A stretch of 64,000 bases of DNA from JACCYJ01 sp038198775 (GCA_038198775.1 JBBPZV010000006.1:186001-250000), one strand, 5' to 3'. Positions 24,720 through 33,359 are shown, counted from the first letter of the stretch. The notes: generated by a model from the letters alone, not told the origin. Numbers and translations are program-made.

Positions 24720-25615
24720 AACAGCTCCTCGGTGCCGGCGCGCCTGATGTAGACCATCACCATCGCGACGATCAGCACCATCAGCGTCACCGACAAGGCC
24801 GCGGCCGCTGGGTAGTCGCCGGCCCCGAACAGGCCCTGGATCCGGTTTCCGATCATCGTCTGCTGCGGGGTTCCCAGCAAGGAGACGTTGATGTAGTCAC
24901 CGGCAGCCGGGATGAACGTCAGCAGCGTCCCGGCCACCACCCCGGGCATCGACAGCGGCAGCGTGACGTTGCGGAAGCCCTGGATCGGGTTGGCGTAGAG
25001 GTCGCCGGCGGCCTCGATCAGACGGTGGTCGACCTTTTCCAGGCTGGCGTACAGCGGCAGCACCATGAACGGCAGGAAGTTGTACGTCAGCCCGGTGATC
25101 ACCGCCAGGCTGGTGCTGAGGATTCGCCCCTGTGGGAGCGGCAGGTGCAAGAAGTTCAGCGTGTCCACTACCACCCCGTGGTCGGCCAGGATCATCTTCC
25201 ACGACAGCGTGCGGATCAAGAAGCTGGTGAAGAAGGGGGCGATCACCGCCACCAGCATCAGGTTCTTCCAGCGCCCGGCCTTGAACGCCATCGCGTACGC
25301 CAGCGGATAGCCCAGCAGCAGGCAGAACATGGTGGCCAGCCCGGCGTACCACAGCGACCGCAAGAACTCCGGCGCGTACGTCGAGATCGCCTGGGCGTAG
25401 TTGCCGAAGGCGAACGCCATCCGGTAGCCGGTCTCGAGCGTCCCGCTGGGGTCGTACAGGCTGGTGCTGATCAGCGTCGCGATCGGGACGACGAAGAACA
25501 AGATAAGCCACAGGCCGCCCGGCGTGAGCAGGACGTATCCGGTCCAGCGCCGGCGACCCCGCGCGCCCGCAGGCTGCTTGGTGGGACCGCCGGGAACGCG
25601 GGTCGCTGTGCTCAC
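24716..25615 (-). CDS. potB: polyamine ABC transporter permease PotB
   Basis: 299 residues. A basic N-terminal tail of about 25 residues is followed by six helices, the first being YVLLTPGGLWLILFFVVPIA. The EAA loop is LIEAAGDLYANPIQGFRNVT. Together with PotC it forms the membrane channel. The GTG overlaps the potA stop (GTGA), and its own stop overlaps potC, so the three are translated in a chain. Confidence 0.93.
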   Translation of the reverse strand: MSTATRVPGGPTKQPAGARGRRRWTGYVLLTPGGLWLILFFVVPIATLISTSLYDPSGTLETGYRMAFAFGNYAQAISTYAPEFLRSLWYAGLATMFCLLLGYPLAYAMAFKAGRWKNLMLVAVIAPFFTSFLIRTLSWKMILADHGVVVDTLNFLHLPLPQGRILSTSLAVITGLTYNFLPFMVLPLYASLEKVDHRLIEAAGDLYANPIQGFRNVTLPLSMPGVVAGTLLTFIPAAGDYINVSLLGTPQQTMIGNRIQGLFGAGDYPAAAALSVTLMVLIVAMVMVYIRRAGTEELL

Positions 25616-26799
25616 ACGTCCGCCTGGGGGTCTCGCATCCCGGCGTGAGCGTCCTGTGCGGCGTCTAGGACGAACGTGTGCTCGGGGCGCCAGCTCAGGT
25701 CGACCCGCTCACCGGCGCGCAGCAGCGGGCGGCTGCCGGTGTTCTGTTCGAAGGCGGTGAGCTCCTGGCCCCAGGGCATCGCCACGAGGTACTGCGTGCT
25801 GACCCCGGTGAAGCTGACGTCGCTGATCGTGCCACCCGACAGCCGGTTCGTCGCCTCTGCCGGCCCGTCGGACGGCGAGCACACGACGACCTTCTCCGGG
25901 CGCACCCCCACCCACACCTTGCCGGACTGTACGCGGGCCCTGCTGGTGGGCACCTTCAGCGTCGACCCTTGCACGTCGGCCGCAAGCTCCGCGCCGCCGC
26001 CGGAACCGCGGATCTCCCCCCCGATCAGGTTGGACTGCCCGAGGAAGTTGGCGACGAACGTCGTCGTCGGGTTTTCGTAGAGCTCGGCCGCCGGGCCCAT
26101 CTGCTCGATGACACCGGCGTTCATCACCGCGACCGTGTCGGCCATCGTCATAGCCTCCTCCTGGTCGTGGGTGACGTGGACGAAGGTGAGCCCGACCTCG
26201 GTCTGGATGCGTTTCAGCTCGATCTGCATCTGCCGGCGCAGCTTGAGGTCGAGGGCACCGAGCGGTTCGTCGAGCAGCAGCACCTGGGGGGAGTTGATCA
26301 GGGCCCGCGCCAGCGCGACGCGCTGCTGCTGGCCGCCGGAGAGCTGCGCGGGCCTCCGTTTGGCGTAGCCGGCCAGCTCGACCAGCTCCAGCAGTTGCGT
26401 GACCTGAGAGCGCACGTCGCGCTTCCCCTGGCGTTTCAGCCCGAACGCGACGTTGTCCGCCACGTTGAGATGGGGGAACAGCGCGTAGTTCTGGAAGACC
26501 GTGTTCACCGGCCGCTTGTACGGGCGCAGTGCGGTGATCTCCCGCTCACCCAGCCAGATCCGGCCCGAAGTCGGCTCATCCAGGCCGGCGACCATGCGCA
26601 ACGTCGTCGTCTTGCCGCAACCGGACGGGCCGAGCAGCGCGAAGAACGAGCCCGCCGGCACGGTCAAGGTGAGGTCGTCGACGGCGGTGAACTCCCCGAA
26701 ACGCTTGGTCACAGAATCCAGTCGCAGGTCGGCTCCGGCGGCGCTGGAGGACCCGGCCGGCGCCTCCGGTTCGGTGGCGATCGTTGCTCCGACGCTCAC
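25612..26799 (-). CDS. potA: polyamine ABC transporter ATPase PotA
   Basis: 395 residues. Walker A GPSGCGKTT (57-65), Q-loop FQNYALFPHL, signature LSGGQQQRVALARAL, Walker B LLLDEPLGALD and switch HVTHDQEEAM. A C-terminal TOBE-type domain begins near residue 260 and includes VWVGVRPEKVVV. This is the PotA/MalK-like architecture that powers spermidine/putrescine uptake. GTG has GGAGG upstream in the 3-bp gap after potD. It overlaps potB by 4 bp. Confidence 0.95.
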   Translation of the reverse strand: MSVGATIATEPEAPAGSSSAAGADLRLDSVTKRFGEFTAVDDLTLTVPAGSFFALLGPSGCGKTTTLRMVAGLDEPTSGRIWLGEREITALRPYKRPVNTVFQNYALFPHLNVADNVAFGLKRQGKRDVRSQVTQLLELVELAGYAKRRPAQLSGGQQQRVALARALINSPQVLLLDEPLGALDLKLRRQMQIELKRIQTEVGLTFVHVTHDQEEAMTMADTVAVMNAGVIEQMGPAAELYENPTTTFVANFLGQSNLIGGEIRGSGGGAELAADVQGSTLKVPTSRARVQSGKVWVGVRPEKVVVCSPSDGPAEATNRLSGGTISDVSFTGVSTQYLVAMPWGQELTAFEQNTGSRPLLRAGERVDLSWRPEHTFVLDAAQDAHAGMRDPQADV

Positions 26800-26802
26800 T
26801 GC

Positions 26803-28002
26803 TCAGCCTCCGATAACCTGCTGGAAGTCGCTCTCGTACTGGCGCGAGGTGGCCTCGTCGAGGGCCATGAACCCGTGCGTGTTCGACAGCATCTGGTCGT
26901 CGGGGAAGATCAGCGGGTTGTCGACCAGGCTCTTGTCCACCTTCGCCATGGCCTCGCGTGCCCCTTGCACCGGGCAGATGTAGTTGACCCAGGCGGCCAG
27001 CCGGGCAGCGACCATGGGGTCGTAGTAGTAGTTCATCAGCATCTCGGCGTTGGTCTTGTGGCTCGCCTTGTTGGGCACCAGCATGTTGTCGCTCCACAGC
27101 GACATGCCTTCCTCGGGCTGCGCGAACTTGATGTGCGGGTTGTCGGCCTGGACGATGATGACGTCACCGGACCACGCCTCGCATGCCGAGATGTTTCCGG
27201 CGGTCAGGTCCTGCAGGTAGTTGTTGCCGTTGAACGCGCGGATCTGGCCGTCGTTGACCACCTGCTGGAGCTTGTCCAGCGCCGTGCCCCACTCGTCGGA
27301 GCTGAACTTCTCCGGGTCGGCTCCGGTCACGAGCAGCATGAACAGCATGGTGTCGCGCATTTCGGTGAGCAGGGTGACCTTGCCCTTGAGGGCGCTGCTG
27401 GTGATCAGCTCCTCGAAGCTGCCGACCTTGCCGATGAGCTGCTCGTTGTAGGCGATGCCGGTCAGACCGCTCTGCCACGGGACGCTGTAGTCGCGGTGCG
27501 GATCCCAGGCGGGGCTCTGCAGGCTGGAGGACAGGTTGGCGTCGACGTTGGGCATCTTGGAGTGGTCCAGCTTCTGCAGCCAGCCCAGGTTGATCATCCG
27601 CGCGGCCATCCAGTCGGTGAGCACGAACAGGTCGCGGTTGGTCGGCTCGCAGGCTCCGAGCTGGTTGCGAACCTTCTCGAAGAACTCGGTGTTGTCGTTG
27701 ACGTCGGTGTTGTAGTTGACCTTGATGCCGGTCTTCTTCTCGAAGTCCTGCAGCGTCGGGAGGATGGTGACCTTGGATCCGTTGCGTACGACGCGCTTTT
27801 GGTCCATGTACGCCGGCCAGTTCGAGAAGTTGAGCACCTTCTGCGTCGACGACGAGTCCGTGCTGACGCAGGAGCTCGAGGTCTGCTTCGCCGCCGGCGT
27901 GCCGCAGGCGCTCAGCGCACCTCCCCCCGCCACGGCCAGCGCCGACAGCGACATGCCACGCAGGAACGATCGTCTGCTGAGGGGGGAAGGGCGACTGTTC
28001 AT
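26803..28002 (-). CDS. potD: polyamine-binding lipoprotein PotD (Tat-exported)
   Basis: 399 residues from ATG 28002. A twin-arginine signal SRRSFLRG (Arg10-Arg11) leads to a lipobox LSAC with Cys33, so the protein is likely exported folded and lipid-anchored outside. The body is a type 2 periplasmic-binding fold of the PotD/PotF group: LNFSNWPAYM, FEKKTGIKVNYNTDVNDN, VLTDWMAARMI, WSGDVIIVQADNP. These PotD-like sites hold acidic and aromatic residues that bind the amine groups. A further-upstream ATG (28062) would add 20 residues before the Tat motif and is unlikely. First gene of the transporter operon, divergent from the Lrp gene. Confidence 0.94.
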   Translation of the reverse strand: MNSRPSPLSRRSFLRGMSLSALAVAGGGALSACGTPAAKQTSSSCVSTDSSSTQKVLNFSNWPAYMDQKRVVRNGSKVTILPTLQDFEKKTGIKVNYNTDVNDNTEFFEKVRNQLGACEPTNRDLFVLTDWMAARMINLGWLQKLDHSKMPNVDANLSSSLQSPAWDPHRDYSVPWQSGLTGIAYNEQLIGKVGSFEELITSSALKGKVTLLTEMRDTMLFMLLVTGADPEKFSSDEWGTALDKLQQVVNDGQIRAFNGNNYLQDLTAGNISACEAWSGDVIIVQADNPHIKFAQPEEGMSLWSDNMLVPNKASHKTNAEMLMNYYYDPMVAARLAAWVNYICPVQGAREAMAKVDKSLVDNPLIFPDDQMLSNTHGFMALDEATSRQYESDFQQVIGG

Positions 28003-28236
28003 CCGCTGCGACCTTTCGCGTTTCCCGTCCGGCTCGGGACCGGACGGCTTGCCCGCCAGCATGCGTCATCGCTCACGCGTTTCCCACCAGTGGTCTGCGA
28101 GAACTGTTCGACCTGGGCGACTTAGCCTCGCATCGTGACATGAGGCGCCCGCCCACACAAGTGATTCCGTCGCGTCGTCGCGCCGCCACGACGAAAACCG
28201 ATTCGTCGCCGCTTGCCGGGGTCGGCCCCAACCGTC

Positions 28237-28252
28237 ACCATGACGTCATGGT
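28237..28252. promoter_or_regulatory. perfect 16-bp palindrome on the lrp start codon (candidate operator)
   Basis: ACCATGACGTCATGGT is its own reverse complement over all 16 bases and includes the ATG start (28248-28250) of the Lrp/AsnC regulator. Lrp-type proteins are dimers that bind short palindromes and often autoregulate. A site here could block both transcription and translation initiation and could act on the divergent potD promoter about 235 bp away. No experiment-type evidence, only symmetry and position. Confidence 0.45.
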
Positions 28253-28748
28253 TACCCGACCGCTCAGGCCGGCCTCGGGCACCGAACGGGGCCAGCGCGG
28301 CACCGGACTCGACGCCATGTCCAAGGGCATCATCGAGCAGCTGCAGCAGGACGGCCGCCGCCCGTACGCGGCGATAGGCAAGGCGGTCGGCCTGTCCGAG
28401 GCCGCGGTCCGGCAGCGGGTACAACGGCTCATCGACACCGGCGTCATGCAGATCGTGGCCGTCACCGATCCGTTGGAGCTGGGGTTCGCCCGGCAGGCGA
28501 TGATCGGGATCACCGTCGAGGGGCCGCTGGAGCCGGTCGCCGACGAGCTGGCCGAGATGTCCGAGATCGACTACGTCGTGGTCACGGCGGGTGGGTTCGA
28601 CCTGCTGGCCGAGGTGGTGTGTGAGAGCGACGAGCACCTGCTCGACGTGCTCTCCAACCGGATCCGCACGATCAGCGGAGTCCGGACGACGGAGTCGTTC
28701 GTCTACCTCAAGCTGCGCAAGCAGACGTACTCGTGGGGTGTCCGCTGA
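28248..28748 (+). CDS. Lrp/AsnC family transcriptional regulator
   Basis: 166 residues. An N-terminal helix-turn-helix (about residues 25-62: GIIEQLQQDGRRPYAAIG, then LSEAAVRQRVQRLIDTGVM) is followed by an RAM effector-binding domain (70-160) containing AMIGITVEGPLEPV and VVTAGGFDLLAEVVC. Such regulators sense amino acids or related metabolites. Placed between the pot operon (divergent) and the FAD oxidase gene (overlapping 16 bp downstream), it probably controls both and its own gene. There is no good ribosome site before the ATG, which lies in a perfect palindrome. Confidence 0.9.
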   Translation: MVTRPLRPASGTERGQRGTGLDAMSKGIIEQLQQDGRRPYAAIGKAVGLSEAAVRQRVQRLIDTGVMQIVAVTDPLELGFARQAMIGITVEGPLEPVADELAEMSEIDYVVVTAGGFDLLAEVVCESDEHLLDVLSNRIRTISGVRTTESFVYLKLRKQTYSWGVR

Positions 28749-30106
28749 CCTCTGCTGGCTGCTATCGGCAGCTCTCGCTGTGGCACGAGACGGCGGCCGA
28801 CGACTGGGTTCCTCGCCCACCGCTGCCGGGATCGTTCGACTGCGACGTCGCCGTCGTCGGCGCCGGCTTCACCGGCCTGTGGACGGCGTACTACCTCAAC
28901 CGCGCCGATCCCAGCCTGCGGGTGGTCGTCGTGGAGCGGGAGGTCGCCGGCTTTGGTGCCTCGGGCCGCAACGGCGGTTGGTGCAGCGCCCTGTTCCCCG
29001 CCTCCCTGGACGGCGCGCCCCTGATGAGGCGCGCGCTCGAGGACGCCGTGGTCGAGGTGGGACGGGTCTGCGAGCGCGAGCACATCGACGCCCACTACAC
29101 GCGCGGCGGCACGGTCGTGCTGGCTCGGACCCCGGTGCAGCTGGGGCGGGCCCGAGCCGACGTGGCTCGAGCCCGAGCCTCGGGGCAAGGACCCGAGGCG
29201 CTCGCGTTCTTGACGGCGACGCAGGCGCGTCGCCAGCTGGACGGCGCCAACACGCTGGGAGGGACCTTCACCCCTCACTGTGCGGCCGTTCATCCCGCTC
29301 GGCTGGTGCGCGGGCTCGCCCGGGCCGTGGAGGCCGGCGGCGTCGCCATCCACGAGCAGACCCCGGTACTGCGCATCGAACCGGGAGTGGTGCGCACCGA
29401 CGCCGGTGTGCTGCGGGCCGAGGTCGTCGTCCGTGCCACGGAGGGCTACACCGCGAGACTGCCCGGTCATGAGCGTGGCCTCGCACCGGTCTACTCGTTG
29501 ATGGTGGCCACCGAGCCGATTCCCGACGACGTGTGGGCGACGATCGGGCTGTCGGACCGGCAGACGTTCAGCGACGGCCGGCACCTCATCATCTACGGTC
29601 AGCGCACGCTTGACGGCCGGATCGCCTTCGGCGGGCGGGGGGCGCCGTACCACTTCGGCTCCCGGATCCGGCCGGAGTACGACCGGGAGCCCGGCGTCTT
29701 CGCCGACCTGCGCGCCACCCTGCTGGACCTGCTGCCGCAGCTGCGCGGCGTCTCGTTCACCCATGCCTGGGGCGGTGCACTGGGGGTGCCGCGGGACTGG
29801 CGGGCGTCGGTCGGCCTGGACCGGACGACGGGCCTGGCGTGGGCCGGCGGCTACGTGGGCGACGGTGTCGGCGCGTCCAACCTGGCCGGTCGCACGCTCG
29901 CCGACCTCATTCTCGACGCGCAGACAGAGCGAGCGTCGCTGCCGTGGGTCAACCACAAAAGCCCCCGCTGGGAGCCGGAGCCGCTGCGCTGGGCGGGGGT
30001 GAACCTCGGGCTGCGGGCGATGACACTCGCCGATCTGGAGGAGGCGCGGACCTCCCGCCCCAGCCTGCTCGCCAAGGCGATGGCCCCGCTGGTCGGCGGC
30101 CACTGA
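28733..30106 (+). CDS. FAD-dependent amine/amino-acid oxidoreductase (PuuB/DadA-like)
   Basis: 457 residues. FAD Rossmann site VAVVGAGFTG with GxGxxG at 43-48, then VVVEREVAGFGASGRNGGW, the DAO-family signature containing the flavin-contact GRNGGW. The C-terminal GYVGDGVGASNLAGRTLADL closes the FAD domain. Resembles gamma-glutamylputrescine oxidase and related amine oxidases. Start is GTG 28733 inside the last codons of lrp. In this cluster it may oxidise a polyamine or a gamma-glutamyl derivative, although no gamma-glutamylputrescine synthetase is in the window, so the exact amine is open. Confidence 0.88.
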   Translation: MGCPLTSAGCYRQLSLWHETAADDWVPRPPLPGSFDCDVAVVGAGFTGLWTAYYLNRADPSLRVVVVEREVAGFGASGRNGGWCSALFPASLDGAPLMRRALEDAVVEVGRVCEREHIDAHYTRGGTVVLARTPVQLGRARADVARARASGQGPEALAFLTATQARRQLDGANTLGGTFTPHCAAVHPARLVRGLARAVEAGGVAIHEQTPVLRIEPGVVRTDAGVLRAEVVVRATEGYTARLPGHERGLAPVYSLMVATEPIPDDVWATIGLSDRQTFSDGRHLIIYGQRTLDGRIAFGGRGAPYHFGSRIRPEYDREPGVFADLRATLLDLLPQLRGVSFTHAWGGALGVPRDWRASVGLDRTTGLAWAGGYVGDGVGASNLAGRTLADLILDAQTERASLPWVNHKSPRWEPEPLRWAGVNLGLRAMTLADLEEARTSRPSLLAKAMAPLVGGH

Positions 30107-30144
30107 CCCGCTAATCGGGTTGCGCCGCCCGGCCGAGGGCGGCG
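30106..30144 (+). terminator. double hairpin after the FAD oxidase gene
   Basis: A 5-bp stem (ACCCG 30106-30110 with CGGGT 30116-30120, loop CTAAT) is followed by an 8-bp stem (CGCCGCCC 30123-30130 with GGGCGGCG 30137-30144, loop GGCCGA). No T-run follows. Position directly after the stop codon fits a terminator of the lrp-oxidase unit. Confidence 0.45.
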
Positions 30145-30196
30145 ACCATGAGTCCGCGAGCAGCCGCGCCGCGCCCGAACCGAGAAGGAGGCCCCG

Positions 30197-30256
30197 ATGT
30201 CCACGACTGTCCATGGGGTCGTCCGCGTCCCCTCGTTCCCGGCGCCCATCGCCTGA
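30197..30256 (+). CDS. 19-residue ORF with near-perfect ribosome site
   Basis: AGAAGGAGG lies 6 nt before an ATG at 30197. The frame reads MSTTVHGVVRVPSFPAPIA and stops at 30254-30256, 40 bp before the RIO kinase start. The ribosome site is among the strongest in this part of the window. No run of a single amino acid suggests classic attenuation. It may be a leader peptide for the kinase gene or a small protein of its own. No family recognised. Confidence 0.4.
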   Translation: MSTTVHGVVRVPSFPAPIA

Positions 30257-30296
30257 CCCTGCCACGTGGGCGCTCCTGCCTTCGGAGTTCCCACCC

Positions 30297-31136
30297 ATGT
30301 CGGTTCCCCCCGCCCCTGCCTTACCCCCCTTCCGCTTCGACTTCACCGCGCCCGACGAGCTCGACGAGGACCAGCGCTGGTCCACCTGGTCTTCGGTGGA
30401 GCGCCTCGCGCGCGGCCCCCAGCCACATCCGGACTGGGTCGTCACCGACGACGCCGCCGTCGACACCGAGCTGGGTGTCCTCAAGACCGGCAAGGAGGCC
30501 GATGTCTTCCTGCTGGATCGGGCGGTCCCAGGTGACCCCCGGCGCCGCTGTGTGCTGGCCGCCAAGCGCTACCGCACCCAGGAGCACCGCACGTTCCGTC
30601 GCAGCGCCGCCTACACCGAGGGACGAAAGACCCGCAACACCCGAGACGCCCGCGCCATGGCGAACAAGACCGGGCACGGCCGGGTCGTGGCGTCCGGCCA
30701 GTGGGCGGCGGCTGAGTTCAACGCGCTGCGCCGGCTCTGGTCGGCCGGGGTGCCGGTGCCGTACCCGGTGCAGGTCGACGGGACCGAGCTGTTGATGGAG
30801 CTGATCACCGTCGACGGGGCGCCGGCCCCGCGGCTGGTGCAGACCCGGCCCGGTGCCGGCCTGCTGGGGAGCTACTTCGATCAGCTGCGGGAGGCGATGG
30901 CGGCCCTGGCTCGAGCCGGCTGGGCGCACGGCGACCTCTCGGCGTACAACCTGCTGGCGCAGGGCGATCGACTGGTGCTGATCGACCTGCCGCAGGTCGT
31001 CGACATCGTCGGGAACCCGCAGGGGATGGAGTTCTTGCTGCGCGACTGCCGCAACGCGTGCGCGTGGTTCGGCTCTCGCGGCCTCGACGTCGACGCGGAG
31101 TCGCTGTTCGGCGAGCTGGTGGCGCAGGCGCTGTAG
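30297..31136 (+). CDS. RIO-type serine protein kinase
   Basis: 279 residues from ATG 30297 (GGAG 9 nt upstream). Kinase signatures of the RIO group: TGKEADVFLL (64-73, nucleotide loop), Lys90 in LAAKRYR, catalytic Asp213 and Asn218 in HGDLSAYNLL, and metal Asp230 in LIDLPQVVD. The HGDLSxYN and IDxPQ forms are specific to RIO kinases. In archaea and eukaryotes these act in small-subunit ribosome assembly; the bacterial role is not settled. An acidic/aromatic N-terminus of about 45 residues is not conserved in the kinase core. Upstream of the LOG gene by 25 bp, so probably cotranscribed. Confidence 0.9.
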   Translation: MSVPPAPALPPFRFDFTAPDELDEDQRWSTWSSVERLARGPQPHPDWVVTDDAAVDTELGVLKTGKEADVFLLDRAVPGDPRRRCVLAAKRYRTQEHRTFRRSAAYTEGRKTRNTRDARAMANKTGHGRVVASGQWAAAEFNALRRLWSAGVPVPYPVQVDGTELLMELITVDGAPAPRLVQTRPGAGLLGSYFDQLREAMAALARAGWAHGDLSAYNLLAQGDRLVLIDLPQVVDIVGNPQGMEFLLRDCRNACAWFGSRGLDVDAESLFGELVAQAL

Positions 31137-31161
31137 CCTCCGAACCCGCAAAGGAGGTCGG

Positions 31162-32292
31162 GTGCGCAGACGTCGCCAGGTGCTCGAGATCGAGACGTTG
31201 GCGCAGTTCGACGCCGCCGCTGGTGCCGGGCGCTCGATGCACGGGTGGCGGGTCCAGTCGGTCGACCTGCGAGCGCGCGACGCCGTGCTGCGGCGGCTCG
31301 ACGCCGCGGGGGCGATGTTCTTGGGCTGCACCCTGGCACCCGACACGGCAGACGAGCTGCGCCGCCGGGGCGCGCTGCTGTTCCCCCGGCTTCCGGACGT
31401 GCCGTTCGATCCGTACCGGGCGCGGCTCTACTCCCCCGCTGAGCTGTACGACGCGATCGGCACCGGTGGGTACGAGGACTGCCTGGACGGTCGGGTGTAC
31501 GCCTGGACCCGAGCCAACGGCCGGCGCGGTGACCTCGCGGCGTCTCTCGCCACGACCCTGCACGACCACAGCATCGAGGAGTCCCTCGACGACCTGCTGG
31601 CAGCGGGACCAACCAGCTGCGTGGGTGTGATGGGCGGTCACGCCACCGAGCGCGGGGACGAGTCGTACCGACAGGCGGCCGTCCTCGGCCGGGAGCTGAG
31701 CAGGGAGGGGTTCACGGTCATCACCGGCGGTGGCCCCGGCGCGATGGAGGCCGCCAACCTGGGTGCGTACCTCGCCGGCCGATCGGCCGCCGAGGTCGCG
31801 GCGGCGATCGACCACCTGACCCGCTGCCCGGGCTTCGTCGACTCCCGAACCGACTGGGCCCGAGTCGCTCGCGACGTGCTCGACCAGCACCCGGGCGGGC
31901 GGTGCAACATCGGGATCCCGACCTGGTTCTACGGCCATGAACCGCCGAACCTGTTCGCGACGGCGATCGCGAAATACTTCCAGAACGCCCTGAGGGAGGC
32001 CGTCCTGGTGGCCAGGTGCGACGCGGGGATCGTCTACCTGCCAGGTGCGGCCGGCACCGTCTCGGAGATCTTCGCCGACGCCTGCGAGAACTACTACGCC
32101 GCGGAGTCGGCGGTGGCGCCGATGGTGCTGCTCGGGGTCGAGTACTGGCAACGACGTCTGCCGGCCTGGTCCCTGCTGGCCCGGCTGGGGAAGGGCCGAA
32201 GCATGGCCGGGCGGATCAGCTGCGTCGACTCCGTTCCCGCCGCCGTGGAAGCGTTGCGGTCGAGGGCAGCTCAGCCCTGGGCCGCCAACTGA
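31162..32292 (+). CDS. LOG-family nucleotide 5'-monophosphate nucleosidase
   Basis: 376 residues. The LOG motif is present as GGGPGAMEAAN (189-199) and PGAAGTVSE (294-302), with Glu196 and the Arg/Glu residues of the phosphoribohydrolase site. The N-terminal 150 residues form an extra domain also seen in long PpnN-like enzymes. Such proteins cut the N-glycosidic bond of nucleoside monophosphates; older annotation as lysine decarboxylase is wrong for this family. GTG start with AAAGGAGG upstream. Its end overlaps the convergent rlmN gene by 22 bp. Confidence 0.88.
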   Translation: MRRRRQVLEIETLAQFDAAAGAGRSMHGWRVQSVDLRARDAVLRRLDAAGAMFLGCTLAPDTADELRRRGALLFPRLPDVPFDPYRARLYSPAELYDAIGTGGYEDCLDGRVYAWTRANGRRGDLAASLATTLHDHSIEESLDDLLAAGPTSCVGVMGGHATERGDESYRQAAVLGRELSREGFTVITGGGPGAMEAANLGAYLAGRSAAEVAAAIDHLTRCPGFVDSRTDWARVARDVLDQHPGGRCNIGIPTWFYGHEPPNLFATAIAKYFQNALREAVLVARCDAGIVYLPGAAGTVSEIFADACENYYAAESAVAPMVLLGVEYWQRRLPAWSLLARLGKGRSMAGRISCVDSVPAAVEALRSRAAQPWAAN

Positions 32293-33359
32293 CCACAGGC
32301 GGCGTCGATCTCGCGGCCACGCGTGTCACGCACCGTCGTGGGGATGCCGGCGTCACGCAGCCGGCGCGCGAACTCGCGCTCGTCACGCGGACGGGACGCG
32401 GTCCAGCGCGACCCGGGCGTCGGGTTCAGCGGGATGAGGTTGACGTGCACCCAGCCGCGCCGGTCGTACGAGCGCAGCAACCGGCCCAGCAGGTCCGCCC
32501 GCTCCGGCTGGTCGTTGACGTCTCGCATCAGCGCGTACTCGATCGACACCCGGCGACCGGTGGCGCGGGCGTACTCCCACGCCGCCTGCACCACCTCGCG
32601 TACCGGCCAGCGGGTGTTGACGGGGACGAGCTCGTCGCGCAGCTCGTCGTCCGGGGCGTGCAGCGACAACGCCAAAGTGACCGGTAGCCCCTCGGCCGCG
32701 AGCTGGTGAATTCGCGGGACGAGCCCGACGGTGGAGACGGTGACTCCGCGCGCGGACATGCCGAGCCCGTCGGGCACCGCGTCGGTGATCCGCCGGATTG
32801 CGGTGAGCACGGCGCGGTAGTTGGCCAACGGCTCGCCCATGCCCATGAACACCACGTTGCTGGGGCGCCCGGCGACGCGAGCGGCGGCAACCACCTGCTC
32901 GACGATCTCGGCGGGCGAGAGGTTGCGCTGCAGCCCCGCCTGTCCGGTCGCGCAGAACGGGCAGGCCATCCCGCACCCGGCCTGAGATGAGGCGCACAGT
33001 GTCGTCCGGTCCGGGTAGCGCATCAGCACCGACTCGACCAGCGCCCCGTCGAACAGCCGCCATAGCGTCTTGCGGGTCATGTCCTCGTCGGCGGTCAGCG
33101 TGCGAACCGGTGTCAGCAGCGCCGGCAGCAACTCGCGGGCCAACAGGTCGCGGCGACCTCTCGGGAGGTCGGTCAGCTGCGCCGCGTCGGCGGTGAAACG
33201 CCCGAAGTAGTGCACCGACAGCTGCCTGGCCCGGAACCTCGGCTCGCCGAGCGCGTCGACAGCCACCTGTCGTTCCGCCATCGTAAGGTCCGCCAGGTGC
33301 CGTGGCGGACGTCGCCGGCCGACGGGGTCGGCCGGCACGAGTGGCAGCGTCGACGACAT
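32271..33359 (-). CDS. rlmN: 23S rRNA/tRNA adenine-C2 methyltransferase
   Basis: 362 residues. Radical SAM enzyme: CxxxCxxC with Cys129, Cys133 and Cys136 (CGMACPFC), NVVFMGMGEPLANY, SLHAPDDELRDELVPVN and the methyl-carrying Cys355 in DAACGQL. It methylates A2503 of 23S rRNA and A37 of some tRNAs, using SAM both as methyl donor and radical source. Start at ATG 33359 with GGAAGA upstream. A GTG six codons earlier is possible. No neighbour on the same strand within 240 bp. Confidence 0.96.
   Translation of the reverse strand: MSSTLPLVPADPVGRRRPPRHLADLTMAERQVAVDALGEPRFRARQLSVHYFGRFTADAAQLTDLPRGRRDLLARELLPALLTPVRTLTADEDMTRKTLWRLFDGALVESVLMRYPDRTTLCASSQAGCGMACPFCATGQAGLQRNLSPAEIVEQVVAAARVAGRPSNVVFMGMGEPLANYRAVLTAIRRITDAVPDGLGMSARGVTVSTVGLVPRIHQLAAEGLPVTLALSLHAPDDELRDELVPVNTRWPVREVVQAAWEYARATGRRVSIEYALMRDVNDQPERADLLGRLLRSYDRRGWVHVNLIPLNPTPGSRWTASRPRDEREFARRLRDAGIPTTVRDTRGREIDAACGQLAAQG

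Noticed and set aside
31162..32292. Lysine decarboxylase, which would fit a cadaverine pathway
   Set aside because: The GGGPGxMEAAN and PGxxGTxxE motifs are those of LOG-family nucleosidases; the old decarboxylase label is a misannotation and there is no PLP lysine motif.
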